Positions 33,532-40,323 of a stretch of DNA of 40,401 bases are shown here, piece by piece. The translations under genes and the position numbers were made by a program. The notes under the pieces are model-generated. The model was not told the DNA's origin and made no database searches. It saw nothing but the letters and a program-made list of their open reading frames with translations. Where the stretch lies: the NCBI GenBank assembly GCA_964401885.1, contig CAYOAC010000005.1, forward strand, positions 1 to 40,401, in the 5' to 3' direction. This stretch comes from JAULZV01 sp964401885. GTDB taxonomy: Bacteria; Patescibacteriota; Minisyncoccia; Phycocordibacterales; JAACPR01. Each line of letters begins with the position of its first letter. Within the stretch, counting starts at the first letter, position 1.

Positions 33532-33607
33532 GACCCTCGATTCAAAAGAAAATATTTCAAGACATCGTCATGAAATATCCATCTTTTTGAAACGAGGGTC
33601 TTTTTTT
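33532..33607 (+). terminator. Long hairpin terminator of the first small unit
   Basis: Outer stem GACCCTCG/CGAGGGTC (33532-33539, 33593-33600), inner pairings TTCAAAA/TTTTGAA and ATATTTCA/TGAAATAT, then T7 (33601-33607). Confidence 0.75.
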
Positions 33608-33636
33608 ATTAATTTATTCTTAATCATTTATATTTA

Positions 33637-33665
33637 TTGACAATATTTTTAACAAGAGTTAATAT
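33637..33665 (+). promoter_or_regulatory. Promoter of a second short transcription unit
   Basis: TTGACA (33637-33642), exact 17-nt spacer, TAATAT (33660-33665). Predicted start near 33672. Confidence 0.75.
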
Positions 33666-33671
33666 TTTTAT

Positions 33672-33815
33672 TAGATCGCTCCCAATCAAACTAATACTAA
33701 TACAGGAGTGTTCAACCCAAACCTCGGAAACACCATGAACCCCATCCGTTCTCCGGCCTAAATCCTCCCTTATCTACAAAACAAAGGCGTGCTCTGTAGA
33801 TAAGGGAGATTTTTT
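33672..33815 (+). ncRNA. Short transcript of about 140 nt, possible leader peptide
   Basis: Between a good promoter and a strong terminator. It carries one tiny frame, GTG 33708 or ATG 33735, to TAA 33759-33761 (17 or 8 residues, ending NPIRSPA). Codons are C-ending (TTC, AAC, CTC, ACC, ATC, GCC). An AGGAG lies at 33704-33708, overlapping the GTG. The layout recalls an sRNA or a leader-peptide attenuator, but the next gene (33843) has its own -10 box. Confidence 0.5.
33765..33815 (+). terminator. Terminator of the second small unit
   Basis: A perfect 14-bp stem (33765-33778 with 33795-33808), 16-nt loop, and T run at 33810-33815. Confidence 0.9.
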
Positions 33816-33830
33816 ATTTTTAAATAATGT

Positions 33831-33836
33831 TATAAT
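33831..33836 (+). promoter_or_regulatory. -10 box, predicted leaderless start
   Basis: TATAAT ends 6 nt before the ATG at 33843. Confidence 0.65.
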
Positions 33837-33842
33837 TTTTAT

Positions 33843-34040
33843 ATGAAAAAAGAATCTGGTTTTATACAAATTTTTATTGTAGTTATTATTCTTGTTTTGA
33901 TCGCTTTATATTTTGGAAAAAATCCAATAGAAATCTGGGAAAAAATAAAACCAATATTTATTTTTATACTAGATCTTTTTGTAAAATCTATTGAGTTCCT
34001 AATTAAATCTGTTGTTTCAATTTGGAATAAATCAATCTAA
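33843..34040 (+). CDS. Small membrane protein, 65 residues
   Basis: MKKESGFIQIFIVVIILVLI at the start is a single membrane helix (about 6-24), followed by a short linker and a second hydrophobic stretch (about 35-60). Function unknown. Its stop codon overlaps the stop codon of the opposite VTT-family gene by 3 nt (34038-34039 shared, 4 nt of total end overlap). Confidence 0.5.
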   Translation: MKKESGFIQIFIVVIILVLIALYFGKNPIEIWEKIKPIFIFILDLFVKSIEFLIKSVVSIWNKSI

Positions 34041-34714
34041 ATAGAATCTTTATTTTTATTATTTCTCCTGTGCATATGTTTCAATAAAAATACGAATATT
34101 GCAATACTAACTATTGTTACAGCTCCAATCAAAATAATTCCAAGACCCATAAACCATCCTGGAAAATTTTGAGTAAAGAAAAGACCCGGCAAACTTATAA
34201 CAATAACTGGTATTATTCCAACAATCATATGAACGCAAATAAAAAATAGAAAATTTATAGAAGTTAATCCAGCGGCGTAACTGGCAATTTCAGGCATTCC
34301 CATTGCAGCCAATCTCATACTTATAAAACCTTTTGGTGTCGCCATTAGTGCAAGTGAATCTTCAATAAAAGGCATATTCTTTTTTCCAGCAAAATATTCA
34401 ACAACAGGTCTTCCAAATAATCGGCTAAGATAAAAAGTAACTACTGCACCAATACAATCTCCAATTAAAGATAGAGTTATTGCTTTCCAAAAACCAAAAA
34501 GTGGCACTGAAAAAACATACAGAGCAGTTCCTGACAATGGAGCCAAAATAACAGTTGAGGCTTTTGTTAATATATAGAAAACCGGAGCCCAAATACCAGC
34601 GCTTGCAATAAAATCTTTTACAGCATTTAAATCAACAAAAAAACTACCTATCGATAATAGACCGACCAAACAAATAACGACAATAGACCCTATATGATCT
34701 TTTAGATAATTCAT
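34037..34714 (-). CDS. VTT-domain (DedA/TVP38-like) membrane protein
   Basis: A 225-residue multi-pass membrane protein of the VTT family, related to DedA and TVP38/TMEM64; members are linked to lipid scrambling and membrane homeostasis. It shows the family block LSRLFGRPVVEYFAGKK and GFWKAITLSLIGDCIGAVV, then the conserved MRLAAMGMPEIASYAAGLTS-type motif. It is transcribed away from the flavoprotein gene. The two share a 37-nt intergenic region holding both -10 boxes, so both starts appear to be leaderless. Confidence 0.85.
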   Translation of the reverse strand: MNYLKDHIGSIVVICLVGLLSIGSFFVDLNAVKDFIASAGIWAPVFYILTKASTVILAPLSGTALYVFSVPLFGFWKAITLSLIGDCIGAVVTFYLSRLFGRPVVEYFAGKKNMPFIEDSLALMATPKGFISMRLAAMGMPEIASYAAGLTSINFLFFICVHMIVGIIPVIVISLPGLFFTQNFPGWFMGLGIILIGAVTIVSIAIFVFLLKHMHRRNNKNKDSI

Positions 34715-34722
34715 TAATCAAA

Positions 34723-34728
34723 ATCATA
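34723..34728 (-). promoter_or_regulatory. -10 box of the VTT gene
   Basis: TATGAT on the minus strand ends 8 nt before the ATG at 34714. Confidence 0.5.
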
Positions 34729-34736
34729 TCATATGT

Positions 34737-34742
34737 TATAGT
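34737..34742 (+). promoter_or_regulatory. -10 box of the flavoprotein gene
   Basis: TATAGT ends 9 nt before the ATG at 34752. Confidence 0.45.
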
Positions 34743-34751
34743 GAGTTCATA

Positions 34752-36008
34752 ATGAATTCAATAAAGCATTTCAACGTTATTATCATAGGTGGAGGACCAT
34801 CAGGCATGATGTCTGCAGGTTCAATTGTGACCAAAAACCCAGAGGCTAAAGTTTTGATATTAGAAAAAAATAAAACTCTTGGTCAAAAATTATCAATTAC
34901 CGGTGGAGGTCGTTGCAATATTACAAATGCGATTTTCGAAAATAGAGACCTTTTAAAACATTTTGGAAATTCAGAAAAGTTTTTATATTCTACTTTTGAT
35001 CAATTTTCTGTTCAAAATACTTTTGATTTTTTCGAAAAGAGGGGATTATCACTTGTGACAGAATCCTACAATAGGGTTTTTCCTCAATCTCAAAAAGCTA
35101 CAGATGTTGTTGAAGTAATGAAAAATTTTATTACACATCCAAACATAATAATTAAAACAAATACGATTGTTAAAAAAATAAATAAAAATAAAAACTCAAT
35201 AGATTTTATTGAAACATCAAAAGGGGAGACTTACACTGCTGATTCGTATATTTTAGCAACAGGCGGACTCTCCCACTCCGAAACTGGTTCAACCGGCGAC
35301 GGCTTCAGATGGCTTGAAGATCTGGGTCATAAAATTAAAAAACCTACTCCAACACTCGTTCCTTGGATAGTTTCGGATTCTTGGATTCACGAACATTCCG
35401 GTACGGCAATTGATAATTGTAAAATTACAATTAATACTGATGACAAGAAATTTGCTTCTTTTAAGGGAAGAATTCTTTGTACACACACAGGATTATCTGG
35501 ACCAATAATAATGAATCATTCGAGTAAATTACAAGATGCTCTGTATGGGGGTTTTGTTAATGTTTACATAGATTTATATCCAGATAAAAATCACAAAGAA
35601 ATTGACGAGATGATTCTAAAAATATTTGATCAAAATAAAAACAAAAAAATAAAAAATGTTTTGTCAGAAATTTTTGGTCTACATAATACACATTTAATTT
35701 TACAAAAACATTTACCAATAAATATCGATACTCCTGTAAATTTAATTTCAAAAGAATATCGAAAATCTTTAATTCAATTACTCAAAAAAATTCCAATCCA
35801 AGTGAGAGGATTAGAAGGTTACGAAAAATCTATAGTGGCTGATGGTGGAATTTCTCTTAATGAAATTGATACCAAAACTATGCGTTCAAAAATAATTTCT
35901 AATTTATTTATCACAGGAGATTTGTTAGATGTAAGAAGACCTTCAGGAGGATTTTCATTACAACTATGTTGGACCACGGGATATGTTGCGGGTATAAATT
36001 CTATTTAA
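34752..36008 (+). CDS. YhiN/HI0933-type NAD(P)/FAD-dependent oxidoreductase
   Basis: A flavoprotein of 418 residues. The FAD dinucleotide fold is at the start (VIIIGGGPSGMMSAGSI), followed by the family hallmark TGGGRCNITN and, near the end, GDLLDVRRPSGGFSLQLCWTTGYVAG, which contacts the flavin. The substrate of this family is not known to me. It has a divergent leaderless promoter and a bidirectional terminator after it. Confidence 0.9.
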   Translation: MNSIKHFNVIIIGGGPSGMMSAGSIVTKNPEAKVLILEKNKTLGQKLSITGGGRCNITNAIFENRDLLKHFGNSEKFLYSTFDQFSVQNTFDFFEKRGLSLVTESYNRVFPQSQKATDVVEVMKNFITHPNIIIKTNTIVKKINKNKNSIDFIETSKGETYTADSYILATGGLSHSETGSTGDGFRWLEDLGHKIKKPTPTLVPWIVSDSWIHEHSGTAIDNCKITINTDDKKFASFKGRILCTHTGLSGPIIMNHSSKLQDALYGGFVNVYIDLYPDKNHKEIDEMILKIFDQNKNKKIKNVLSEIFGLHNTHLILQKHLPINIDTPVNLISKEYRKSLIQLLKKIPIQVRGLEGYEKSIVADGGISLNEIDTKTMRSKIISNLFITGDLLDVRRPSGGFSLQLCWTTGYVAGINSI

Positions 36009-36011
36009 TTA

Positions 36012-36045
36012 AAAAACTCCCACATTGAACTTAGTGAGAGTTTTT
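36012..36045. terminator. Bidirectional terminator
   Basis: Stem AAAAACTC/GAGTTTTT extended by CAC/GTG across one mismatch (36012-36023 with 36034-36045). It sits between convergent genes and ends in A and T runs, usable on both strands. Confidence 0.7.
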
Positions 36046-36053
36046 AGAAAAAT

Positions 36054-36218
36054 TCACATTTCATAATCGCTGGGATCAATATCCTCATGTCTGTTTTCAT
36101 TTTGTTTCATAATTATTCTAATATATAAAACTAAACTCACGAGTAATAAGATGATAATCCCTAAAATACAAAATAATATTTTCAACCAAAAAGGTAATGT
36201 GCCAAAGATCTCATTCAT
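36054..36218 (-). CDS. Small membrane protein, 54 residues
   Basis: A short open frame, ATG at 36218 to TGA at 36054. The protein has one long hydrophobic helix (about 10-36) and then a charged tail (KQNENRHEDIDPSDYEM). This clean helix-then-charged-tail pattern suggests it is real, though no Shine-Dalgarno is visible. Function unknown. Confidence 0.5.
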   Translation of the reverse strand: MNEIFGTLPFWLKILFCILGIIILLLVSLVLYIRIIMKQNENRHEDIDPSDYEM

Positions 36219-36690
36219 CGATGTGATATTATCAAAAATTGGAAAATAGGGAAGAGAGTCCCCTGTTTTTGGGGAAGAAAATTAGAGAGTTAAAAATTAA
36301 GACATAAATTATTTTTAATATAAAAATAGAGGATACATTGCTCAAGTCAAAAAATACAAAGGCCTTAAAAGAGAGAATAGGAGGTCAAAAAACGTTGCAA
36401 ATTTAAATTTTGTCTGATTATAGATTAAAATTGAAATGTTTATTTATAAAGGCTTTATTTATATGTATAGTGTCGCAAAGATATATTGTGCGACATATAT
36501 TACTTAGGAGACCTGACAAGGTCTACTTAGTAATATATTAGTGCCCTTGTGGTGCGACATAGTAGACTTATTTCACCCTTCAGGGTGGATTAGTCTACTA
36601 GAAGTACTCTTGTAGTGCGACATGTATTACTTATTGTTTCCTTATTCTCCGCCTAACGAAAATCATCTTTTTAATTTTTAAATTAAAAAA
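36219..36690. other. Long non-coding stretch with hairpins and repeats
   Basis: About 470 nt without a convincing gene. It contains a small stem (TCCCC/GGGGA, 36259-36275), a possible weak plus-strand promoter (TTGCAA around 36394, TATAGA near 36420) and the 63-64 bp repeat/hairpin array described separately. Confidence 0.6.
36471..36634. repeat. Array of three 9-bp repeats alternating with hairpins
   Basis: GTGCGACAT occurs at 36488-36496, 36552-36560 and 36615-36623, spaced 64 and 63 bp. Between the copies are two stem-loops: ATATATTACT/AGTAATATAT (36495-36504, 36529-36538) with inner AGACC/GGTCT, and TAGTAGACT/AGTCTACTA (36560-36568, 36592-36600) with inner CACCC/GGGTG. A fourth stem, TGTCGCA/TGCGACA (36471-36477, 36489-36495), overlaps the first copy. 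The linkers share CTTGT-GTGCGACAT. A tandem structured element of unknown role. Confidence 0.75.
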
Positions 36691-36713
36691 GCACACAAAC
36701 AAAATTTGTGTGC
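36685..36713 (-). terminator. Terminator of the 161-residue orphan gene
   Basis: Stem GCACACAAA/TTTGTGTGC (36691-36699, 36705-36713) with T6 following on the minus strand (36685-36690). Confidence 0.8.
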
Positions 36714-36735
36714 ATCAACAAAATCAAATCAAAAA

Positions 36736-37221
36736 TCAAGAAACCCTTTCAAGCATTCTAGAATTTCTAATTTGCATAATAGCTCGAACATTAGTTTTAA
36801 AATAATGTCCAACACCATATTCATCCAAAATTCTCATTTGATCTTTGATGGATTCGCCTTCAACTTCATCAGTAAATCCCCACTTGTATCTGATTACATG
36901 ACATGCAGCCAAAGCCATTGGATGATTACATTTGATAATCAAGTATTCAACCAATTCTACGTGTTCTTCATCTTCAATTGAACATTCGGACATTTTGAGC
37001 GCCAATGTATCAAAAATTTCCTGACGACGTTCAAAACTTGGCGCAAATTCAAATAAAGTCATCAGTGTAAAAACCGAAAAAGCAATATTGGGATTTTTAC
37101 GTACATTCTTCAAAATGAATCGAAAAACTTTCTTCTTGGGTTTCTTACCTGCGGTTTGCATAGACAAAACCCGTTCGGCACGAGCGTGAATATCTGGCAT
37201 TGAATTTTTTAGGATCTTCAT
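36736..37221 (-). CDS. Orphan helical protein, 161 residues
   Basis: I do not recognise it. It is basic at the N-terminus (KKPKKKVFRFILKNVRKNPN), then all-helical, with paired amphipathic helices (about 45-150) that resemble HEAT- or TPR-type repeats, so a binding adaptor is a reasonable guess. No signal peptide. The gene is GC-richer than the housekeeping genes and stops with TGA. A perfect TTGACA promoter lies upstream and places the transcript start next to the ATG. Confidence 0.6.
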   Translation of the reverse strand: MKILKNSMPDIHARAERVLSMQTAGKKPKKKVFRFILKNVRKNPNIAFSVFTLMTLFEFAPSFERRQEIFDTLALKMSECSIEDEEHVELVEYLIIKCNHPMALAACHVIRYKWGFTDEVEGESIKDQMRILDEYGVGHYFKTNVRAIMQIRNSRMLERVS

Positions 37222-37229
37222 TCCAAGTA

Positions 37230-37258
37230 AAAATACAACAATTCCCCTACCCTGTCAA
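37230..37258 (-). promoter_or_regulatory. Promoter of the 161-residue orphan gene
   Basis: On the minus strand: perfect TTGACA (plus 37253-37258), 17-nt spacer, TATTTT (plus 37230-37235), which ends 8 nt before the ATG. Confidence 0.65.
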
Positions 37259-37263
37259 CCAAT

Positions 37264-37297
37264 AAAAAACACCGCACAAATTTGTGCGGTGTTTTTT
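37264..37297. terminator. Perfect palindromic terminator
   Basis: A 34-nt perfect palindrome of CACCGCACAAATTTGTGCGGTG flanked by A6 and T6. It terminates the lytic transglycosylase gene on the minus strand and can work in both directions. Confidence 0.85.
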
Positions 37298-37327
37298 ATT
37301 TAATGCAATTGTAATTGATCTTGGAAA

Positions 37328-37816
37328 TTATCTAAGAGCAAACTCGTTTGATTTATCCCAACAAGAAGAAGAGTAAACCCATGGTTTAACACCTTGAGTT
37401 TCATACAAGTGTTTTGAATAATCGATATTACCTTCAAGAGTGTAAATATCTAATCCAAGTTTCTTGGCTGCTTCTAAGTGATACTTTTCGTTGATCTGCA
37501 TAACCCCAACGTCTTGAGGATTTACTTTTCCACGAAGTACCACCTTTCCTGTTTCATCAGAGAATTGTCTATTTTGTGATTCACAAAAAGCAATTTTCTT
37601 AAGTACGGGTGTATCTTTAAAGTGCTCAGCAATAATTTCTTCAGTAGTTTTTACTTTTACTTGTTCTGAAATTTCAGAATAAGTCTCATCAACAATACTT
37701 TCGTTATTGGTTGGTGCCTCGATTACTTGAGCGTCGCTAATCGAAGCGATCAACATTGCAAGTCCGATTGTCAGTTGTATTATAAGCCTATTCGTAATGG
37801 TAATCTGCACATGCAA
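37328..37816 (-). CDS. Exported lytic transglycosylase-like (SLT fold) protein
   Basis: A 162-residue lysozyme-like protein that should cut peptidoglycan outside the membrane. It has a signal peptide (about 8-29, then AQ) and an SLT domain: catalytic E79 in FCES, then DVGVMQINEKYH (about 102-113) and the ending WVYSSSCW with a likely disulfide to C78. The start is TTG 37816 or GTG 37810; no ATG precedes the signal. It has an extended -10 promoter and a structured leader of about 80 nt. This small SLT type is common in Patescibacteria. Confidence 0.8.
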   Translation of the reverse strand: MHVQITITNRLIIQLTIGLAMLIASISDAQVIEAPTNNESIVDETYSEISEQVKVKTTEEIIAEHFKDTPVLKKIAFCESQNRQFSDETGKVVLRGKVNPQDVGVMQINEKYHLEAAKKLGLDIYTLEGNIDYSKHLYETQGVKPWVYSSSCWDKSNEFALR

Positions 37817-37835
37817 CAGTATCTCTCGAATGCAG

Positions 37836-37895
37836 GTTTTGAAGTTTAGCCCGGTTTACCGGCTTCAAAACATAAAATCTGGATTACTCCAGATT
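37836..37895 (-). promoter_or_regulatory. Structured 5' leader with two hairpins
   Basis: Stem GTTTTGAAG/CTTCAAAAC (37836-37844, 37863-37871) with an inner CCGG-TTTA-CCGG, and stem AATCTGGA/TCCAGATT (37876-37883, 37888-37895) with loop TTAC. Both lie in the predicted leader of the lytic transglycosylase gene. No known riboswitch is recognised. Confidence 0.55.
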
Positions 37896-37903
37896 CGACA
37901 TAT

Positions 37904-37912
37904 ATCATAGCA
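37904..37912 (-). promoter_or_regulatory. Extended -10 promoter of the lytic transglycosylase
   Basis: TGC-TATGAT on the minus strand, with no clear -35 at the right spacing. Predicted start near 37897. Confidence 0.5.
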
Positions 37913-37932
37913 TATATACCCTAAAAAATCAA

Positions 37933-38295
37933 TCAAAAACACCCTAAATACGCCTTAAACCCTGCACTCTCTGCACTCATTTTATCCTTAAAATACAACA
38001 TATTTTGAACAGAAAGGGTCTTTGATTTGGAACAAGAAATTGGGTAGTAATATTTGCCTCTTTTAGAGGAAACGAAGGCATAATCCCCTTTTGGCAAAAC
38101 CTTGTCTGAAGTAATATTTTTTTCCAAATTTTGCTCAAAATTTGTGTTTTCTGAGTGAATAATTTGTAAGGTTTGTCGATCTCTGAGCACAATCCTTATA
38201 AAAACAAAGTTAAAATATAAATAAAACAGTGCCGTGACTGTAATAATTAACCATTTTATATATGCCTTGCTTTTTTCTAGAAAATATACTATCAT
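37933..38295 (-). CDS. Membrane-anchored Ada-like zinc-binding protein
   Basis: A 120-residue protein with a membrane segment (about 13-36) and a small exported C-terminal domain. The domain (YAFVSSKRGKYYYPISCSKS, then YFKDKMSAESAGFKAYLGC) matches the Ada-like metal-binding fold, in which C88 and C119 with the nearby tyrosine or histidine positions would bind zinc. This domain is often attached to nucleases or exported proteins in Patescibacteria; here it is on its own anchor. Function unknown. It stops with TGA. Confidence 0.7.
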   Translation of the reverse strand: MIVYFLEKSKAYIKWLIITVTALFYLYFNFVFIRIVLRDRQTLQIIHSENTNFEQNLEKNITSDKVLPKGDYAFVSSKRGKYYYPISCSKSKTLSVQNMLYFKDKMSAESAGFKAYLGCF

Positions 38296-38324
38296 TTGAC
38301 CACTAATCTTAATCGAAGCAGATA
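38296..38324 (+). promoter_or_regulatory. Possible rpmA promoter
   Basis: TTGACC (38296-38301), 17-nt spacer, CAGATA (38319-38324). The -10 is poor. Confidence 0.35.
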
Positions 38325-38339
38325 AATAAAATATAAATT

Positions 38340-38612
38340 ATGTCTAAAGTTAAAGCCGGTGGAACATCAAAAAACCTGACCGATTCGAAACCTAAATTTC
38401 TAGGTGTCAAAATCGCAGATGGTCAAACTGCTAAAGCAGGTGCAATTATCGTACGACAAAGAGGAACACGATATCTTGCTGGAGAAAATACAGATATTGG
38501 AAAGGATCACACAATCTTTGCTCTTAAAGCTGGAGTTGTTAAATTCTCAGACAAAAGAAAAGTTAGATTTGACGGAAAAGCCGTTGTTAGAAAACTTGTG
38601 AAAATTGTTTAA
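38340..38612 (+). CDS. rpmA: Ribosomal protein bL27
   Basis: A 50S protein whose N-terminal tail reaches the peptidyl transferase centre. It has 90 residues and the family core VKIADGQTAKAGAIIVRQRG, TDIGKDHTIFALKAGVVKF. It begins SKVKAGGTSKNLTDSKPKFL, without an extra N-terminal propeptide. Its usual partner rplU (bL21) is not here. It is convergent with rplI and closed by a bidirectional terminator. Confidence 0.96.
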   Translation: MSKVKAGGTSKNLTDSKPKFLGVKIADGQTAKAGAIIVRQRGTRYLAGENTDIGKDHTIFALKAGVVKFSDKRKVRFDGKAVVRKLVKIV

Positions 38613-38641
38613 TTTATCTAGATTCTGAAACTATCTAATTT

Positions 38642-38672
38642 AAAAGCGCGGCCCCGTAGGGGCCGCGCTTTT
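38642..38672. terminator. GC-rich terminator, copy B of a repeated hairpin
   Basis: Arms identical to the copy at 29699-29729 (14 bp); the loop is GTA instead of GCA. It sits between convergent rpmA and rplI and can serve both. Confidence 0.9.
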
Positions 38673-38679
38673 AAATTAT

Positions 38680-39117
38680 TTATATCCCTTTAATCTCGAT
38701 GGTAAACTCGCCATTCAATTGTGGAGATTTTATTTTAACGACATGCTCCCCTGTTTCCTTATATTCAAAAGGAACAATATATTTTATATCAAATGAAATA
38801 TTCTTTTCCTTGAAAACCTTTCTCAATTGTTCTACTTTGAATTTTGAAAAAAGATGACCTTGACCATTAGCCGGTAATTCCACAACTATTTTTTTATTTT
38901 TTAATTCCTCAATAGCGAGTTTTATTGACTCTAATTCTTTATTTTGAGCAACATTTAATCTTTCTTGATTTTCTTTTAGTGTTTGCAATGCTGCAGGAGT
39001 TGCAATTTGAGCCAACTTCTTTGGTAAAAGAGCATTTTGAGCAAAACCATCTGATACATCCTTTATTTCATTTTTCTTTCCTAGCTTGGGTACATCTTTC
39101 AGTAATATAACTTTCAT
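38680..39117 (-). CDS. rplI: Ribosomal protein bL9
   Basis: A two-domain 50S protein near the L1 stalk. It has 145 residues: MKVILLKDVPKLGKKNEIKD with the conserved GFAQNALLPKKLAQIAT, a long connecting helix and the C-terminal RNA-binding domain. Some Patescibacteria groups lack bL9, so its presence is a useful marker for placing this genome. It is 12 nt downstream of the CtpA-type gene on the same strand. Confidence 0.95.
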   Translation of the reverse strand: MKVILLKDVPKLGKKNEIKDVSDGFAQNALLPKKLAQIATPAALQTLKENQERLNVAQNKELESIKLAIEELKNKKIVVELPANGQGHLFSKFKVEQLRKVFKEKNISFDIKYIVPFEYKETGEHVVKIKSPQLNGEFTIEIKGI

Positions 39118-39129
39118 ATTTTTATTGTA

Positions 39130-40317
39130 TTATTTTAATAATTCAATGGCCTTCAATAATTGTGAATCTTTTTGATATTTTTTAAATAAATCTACATCGA
39201 ATTTTACTTCAGTATCAGGTTTTAAACCATTAAAAGAAATAGAATTTCCATTAGGAGTTAACCATCTAGCAATAGTTACTTTTAGAACAGTTTCAGGTGT
39301 AACTTCAAACAATTCTTGTACGGAACCTTTTCCAAAAGATTTCATACCAACCAGTTTGGCAACACCTTGTTCACTAAGTGCACCAGCAACAATTTCTGAT
39401 GCAGAAGCAGAACCCTCATCAATCATTACAATCATTTTTAATTTTGAAAGATCTAACAACTCGTAACCTTTACTTCTAAAAATCTTAACATCTTTACTAG
39501 AACCAAAATCTTCTGTTACGATTGTTTTACCTGCAGGTAAGAACCAACTAGATATATCAACGGCAGCATCCATATAACCACCTGGGTTACCTCTCATATC
39601 TAGAATCAATTTATTTTTATTTGTCTTTGCAAATTGTTGGATTGCAGTCTTAAATTCTGCGGTAGCATTAGCACCAAAACTATATAACCTAATAACATAA
39701 ACATCTCCTATTACCTCTGTTTCCATTGTGGGAACTATAATTTTATCTCTTGTTATTTTTATTTCTACCGGTTCACCTGTTGTTTTTTTAAGAACACTTA
39801 GAGTTACAATGGTGTTTTTGGGACCACGAATATAGGAAACGGCTTCTTCAACCTTCATATTTGAAGAATCTTTATCGTCTATTTTTAATATAATATCCCC
39901 CTTTTCAATACCTGCTTTTTGGGCGGGAGAATCTTTAAGAGGAGCAACTACTGTTAAGTAGTTATCTTTTACTCCAATTTCCATTCCAACACCCTCAAAA
40001 ACACCTTCGATAGATTCATTGAATTTTGCTTTTTGTTCAGGTTTCATAAAAACTGTATACGGATCACCCATAGATTCAACCATTCCACTTATAGCTCCGT
40101 ACATTCTATCTTGATCGGCTATTTTTTTAGTACTAGAAGCTGAAACAAATTTTTCATCTAAAGTATTCCAAACTTGCCAAAAAGTTGACATATCGACCTT
40201 TTCATTTGCTTGTATATTTTTAAATCCTCCATTTTTTCCAAACAAAAAACCACCCCCAAAAGACACAAAAATAATAACTAAGGAAATAAAAATTTGCTTT
40301 CTAAGATTTGAATTCAT
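39130..40317 (-). CDS. CtpA-type S41 carboxyl-terminal processing protease
   Basis: A membrane-anchored serine protease acting outside the membrane. It has 395 residues: an anchor (about 8-27), a helical part with YGAISGMVESMGDPYTVFM, a PDZ domain (about 105-190, with GVGMEIG and AGIEKGDIILKID) and the protease domain. The catalytic residues are in GSASASE (302-308) and Lys330 in SFGKG. NGNSISFNGLKPD follows near the end. The family degrades or trims envelope proteins. Its start is set by a -10 box 6 nt upstream. Confidence 0.93.
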   Translation of the reverse strand: MNSNLRKQIFISLVIIFVSFGGGFLFGKNGGFKNIQANEKVDMSTFWQVWNTLDEKFVSASSTKKIADQDRMYGAISGMVESMGDPYTVFMKPEQKAKFNESIEGVFEGVGMEIGVKDNYLTVVAPLKDSPAQKAGIEKGDIILKIDDKDSSNMKVEEAVSYIRGPKNTIVTLSVLKKTTGEPVEIKITRDKIIVPTMETEVIGDVYVIRLYSFGANATAEFKTAIQQFAKTNKNKLILDMRGNPGGYMDAAVDISSWFLPAGKTIVTEDFGSSKDVKIFRSKGYELLDLSKLKMIVMIDEGSASASEIVAGALSEQGVAKLVGMKSFGKGSVQELFEVTPETVLKVTIARWLTPNGNSISFNGLKPDTEVKFDVDLFKKYQKDSQLLKAIELLK

Positions 40318-40323
40318 ACATTC

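Larger units (their letters stand above)
33290..33607 (+). ncRNA. Short GC-richer transcript of about 315 nt; RNA or small-protein gene
   Basis: Bounded by a good promoter and by a long hairpin with T run. Two frames inside look coding. One runs ATG 33356 to TGA 33466 (36 codons, MIIVVINRNRSCRPEEIKNL at its start, with C-ending codons). A second, offset frame is open from 33360 to the TGA at 33588-33590 but has no usual start codon. Joining them near 33460 would make a basic protein of about 78 residues (second part includes YKTIRKWPRISDYRRKTRPS). It could equally be a non-coding RNA. I see no tmRNA, RNase P or SRP hallmarks. Confidence 0.45.

Noticed and set aside
33290..33607. tmRNA, RNase P RNA or SRP RNA
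   Set aside because: No CCA end with acceptor stem, no P4-type conserved core and no SRP loop motif could be found.
36471..36634. CRISPR array
   Set aside because: Only three 9-bp identical blocks, and the intervening parts form hairpins instead of being unrelated spacers; no cas gene is present.
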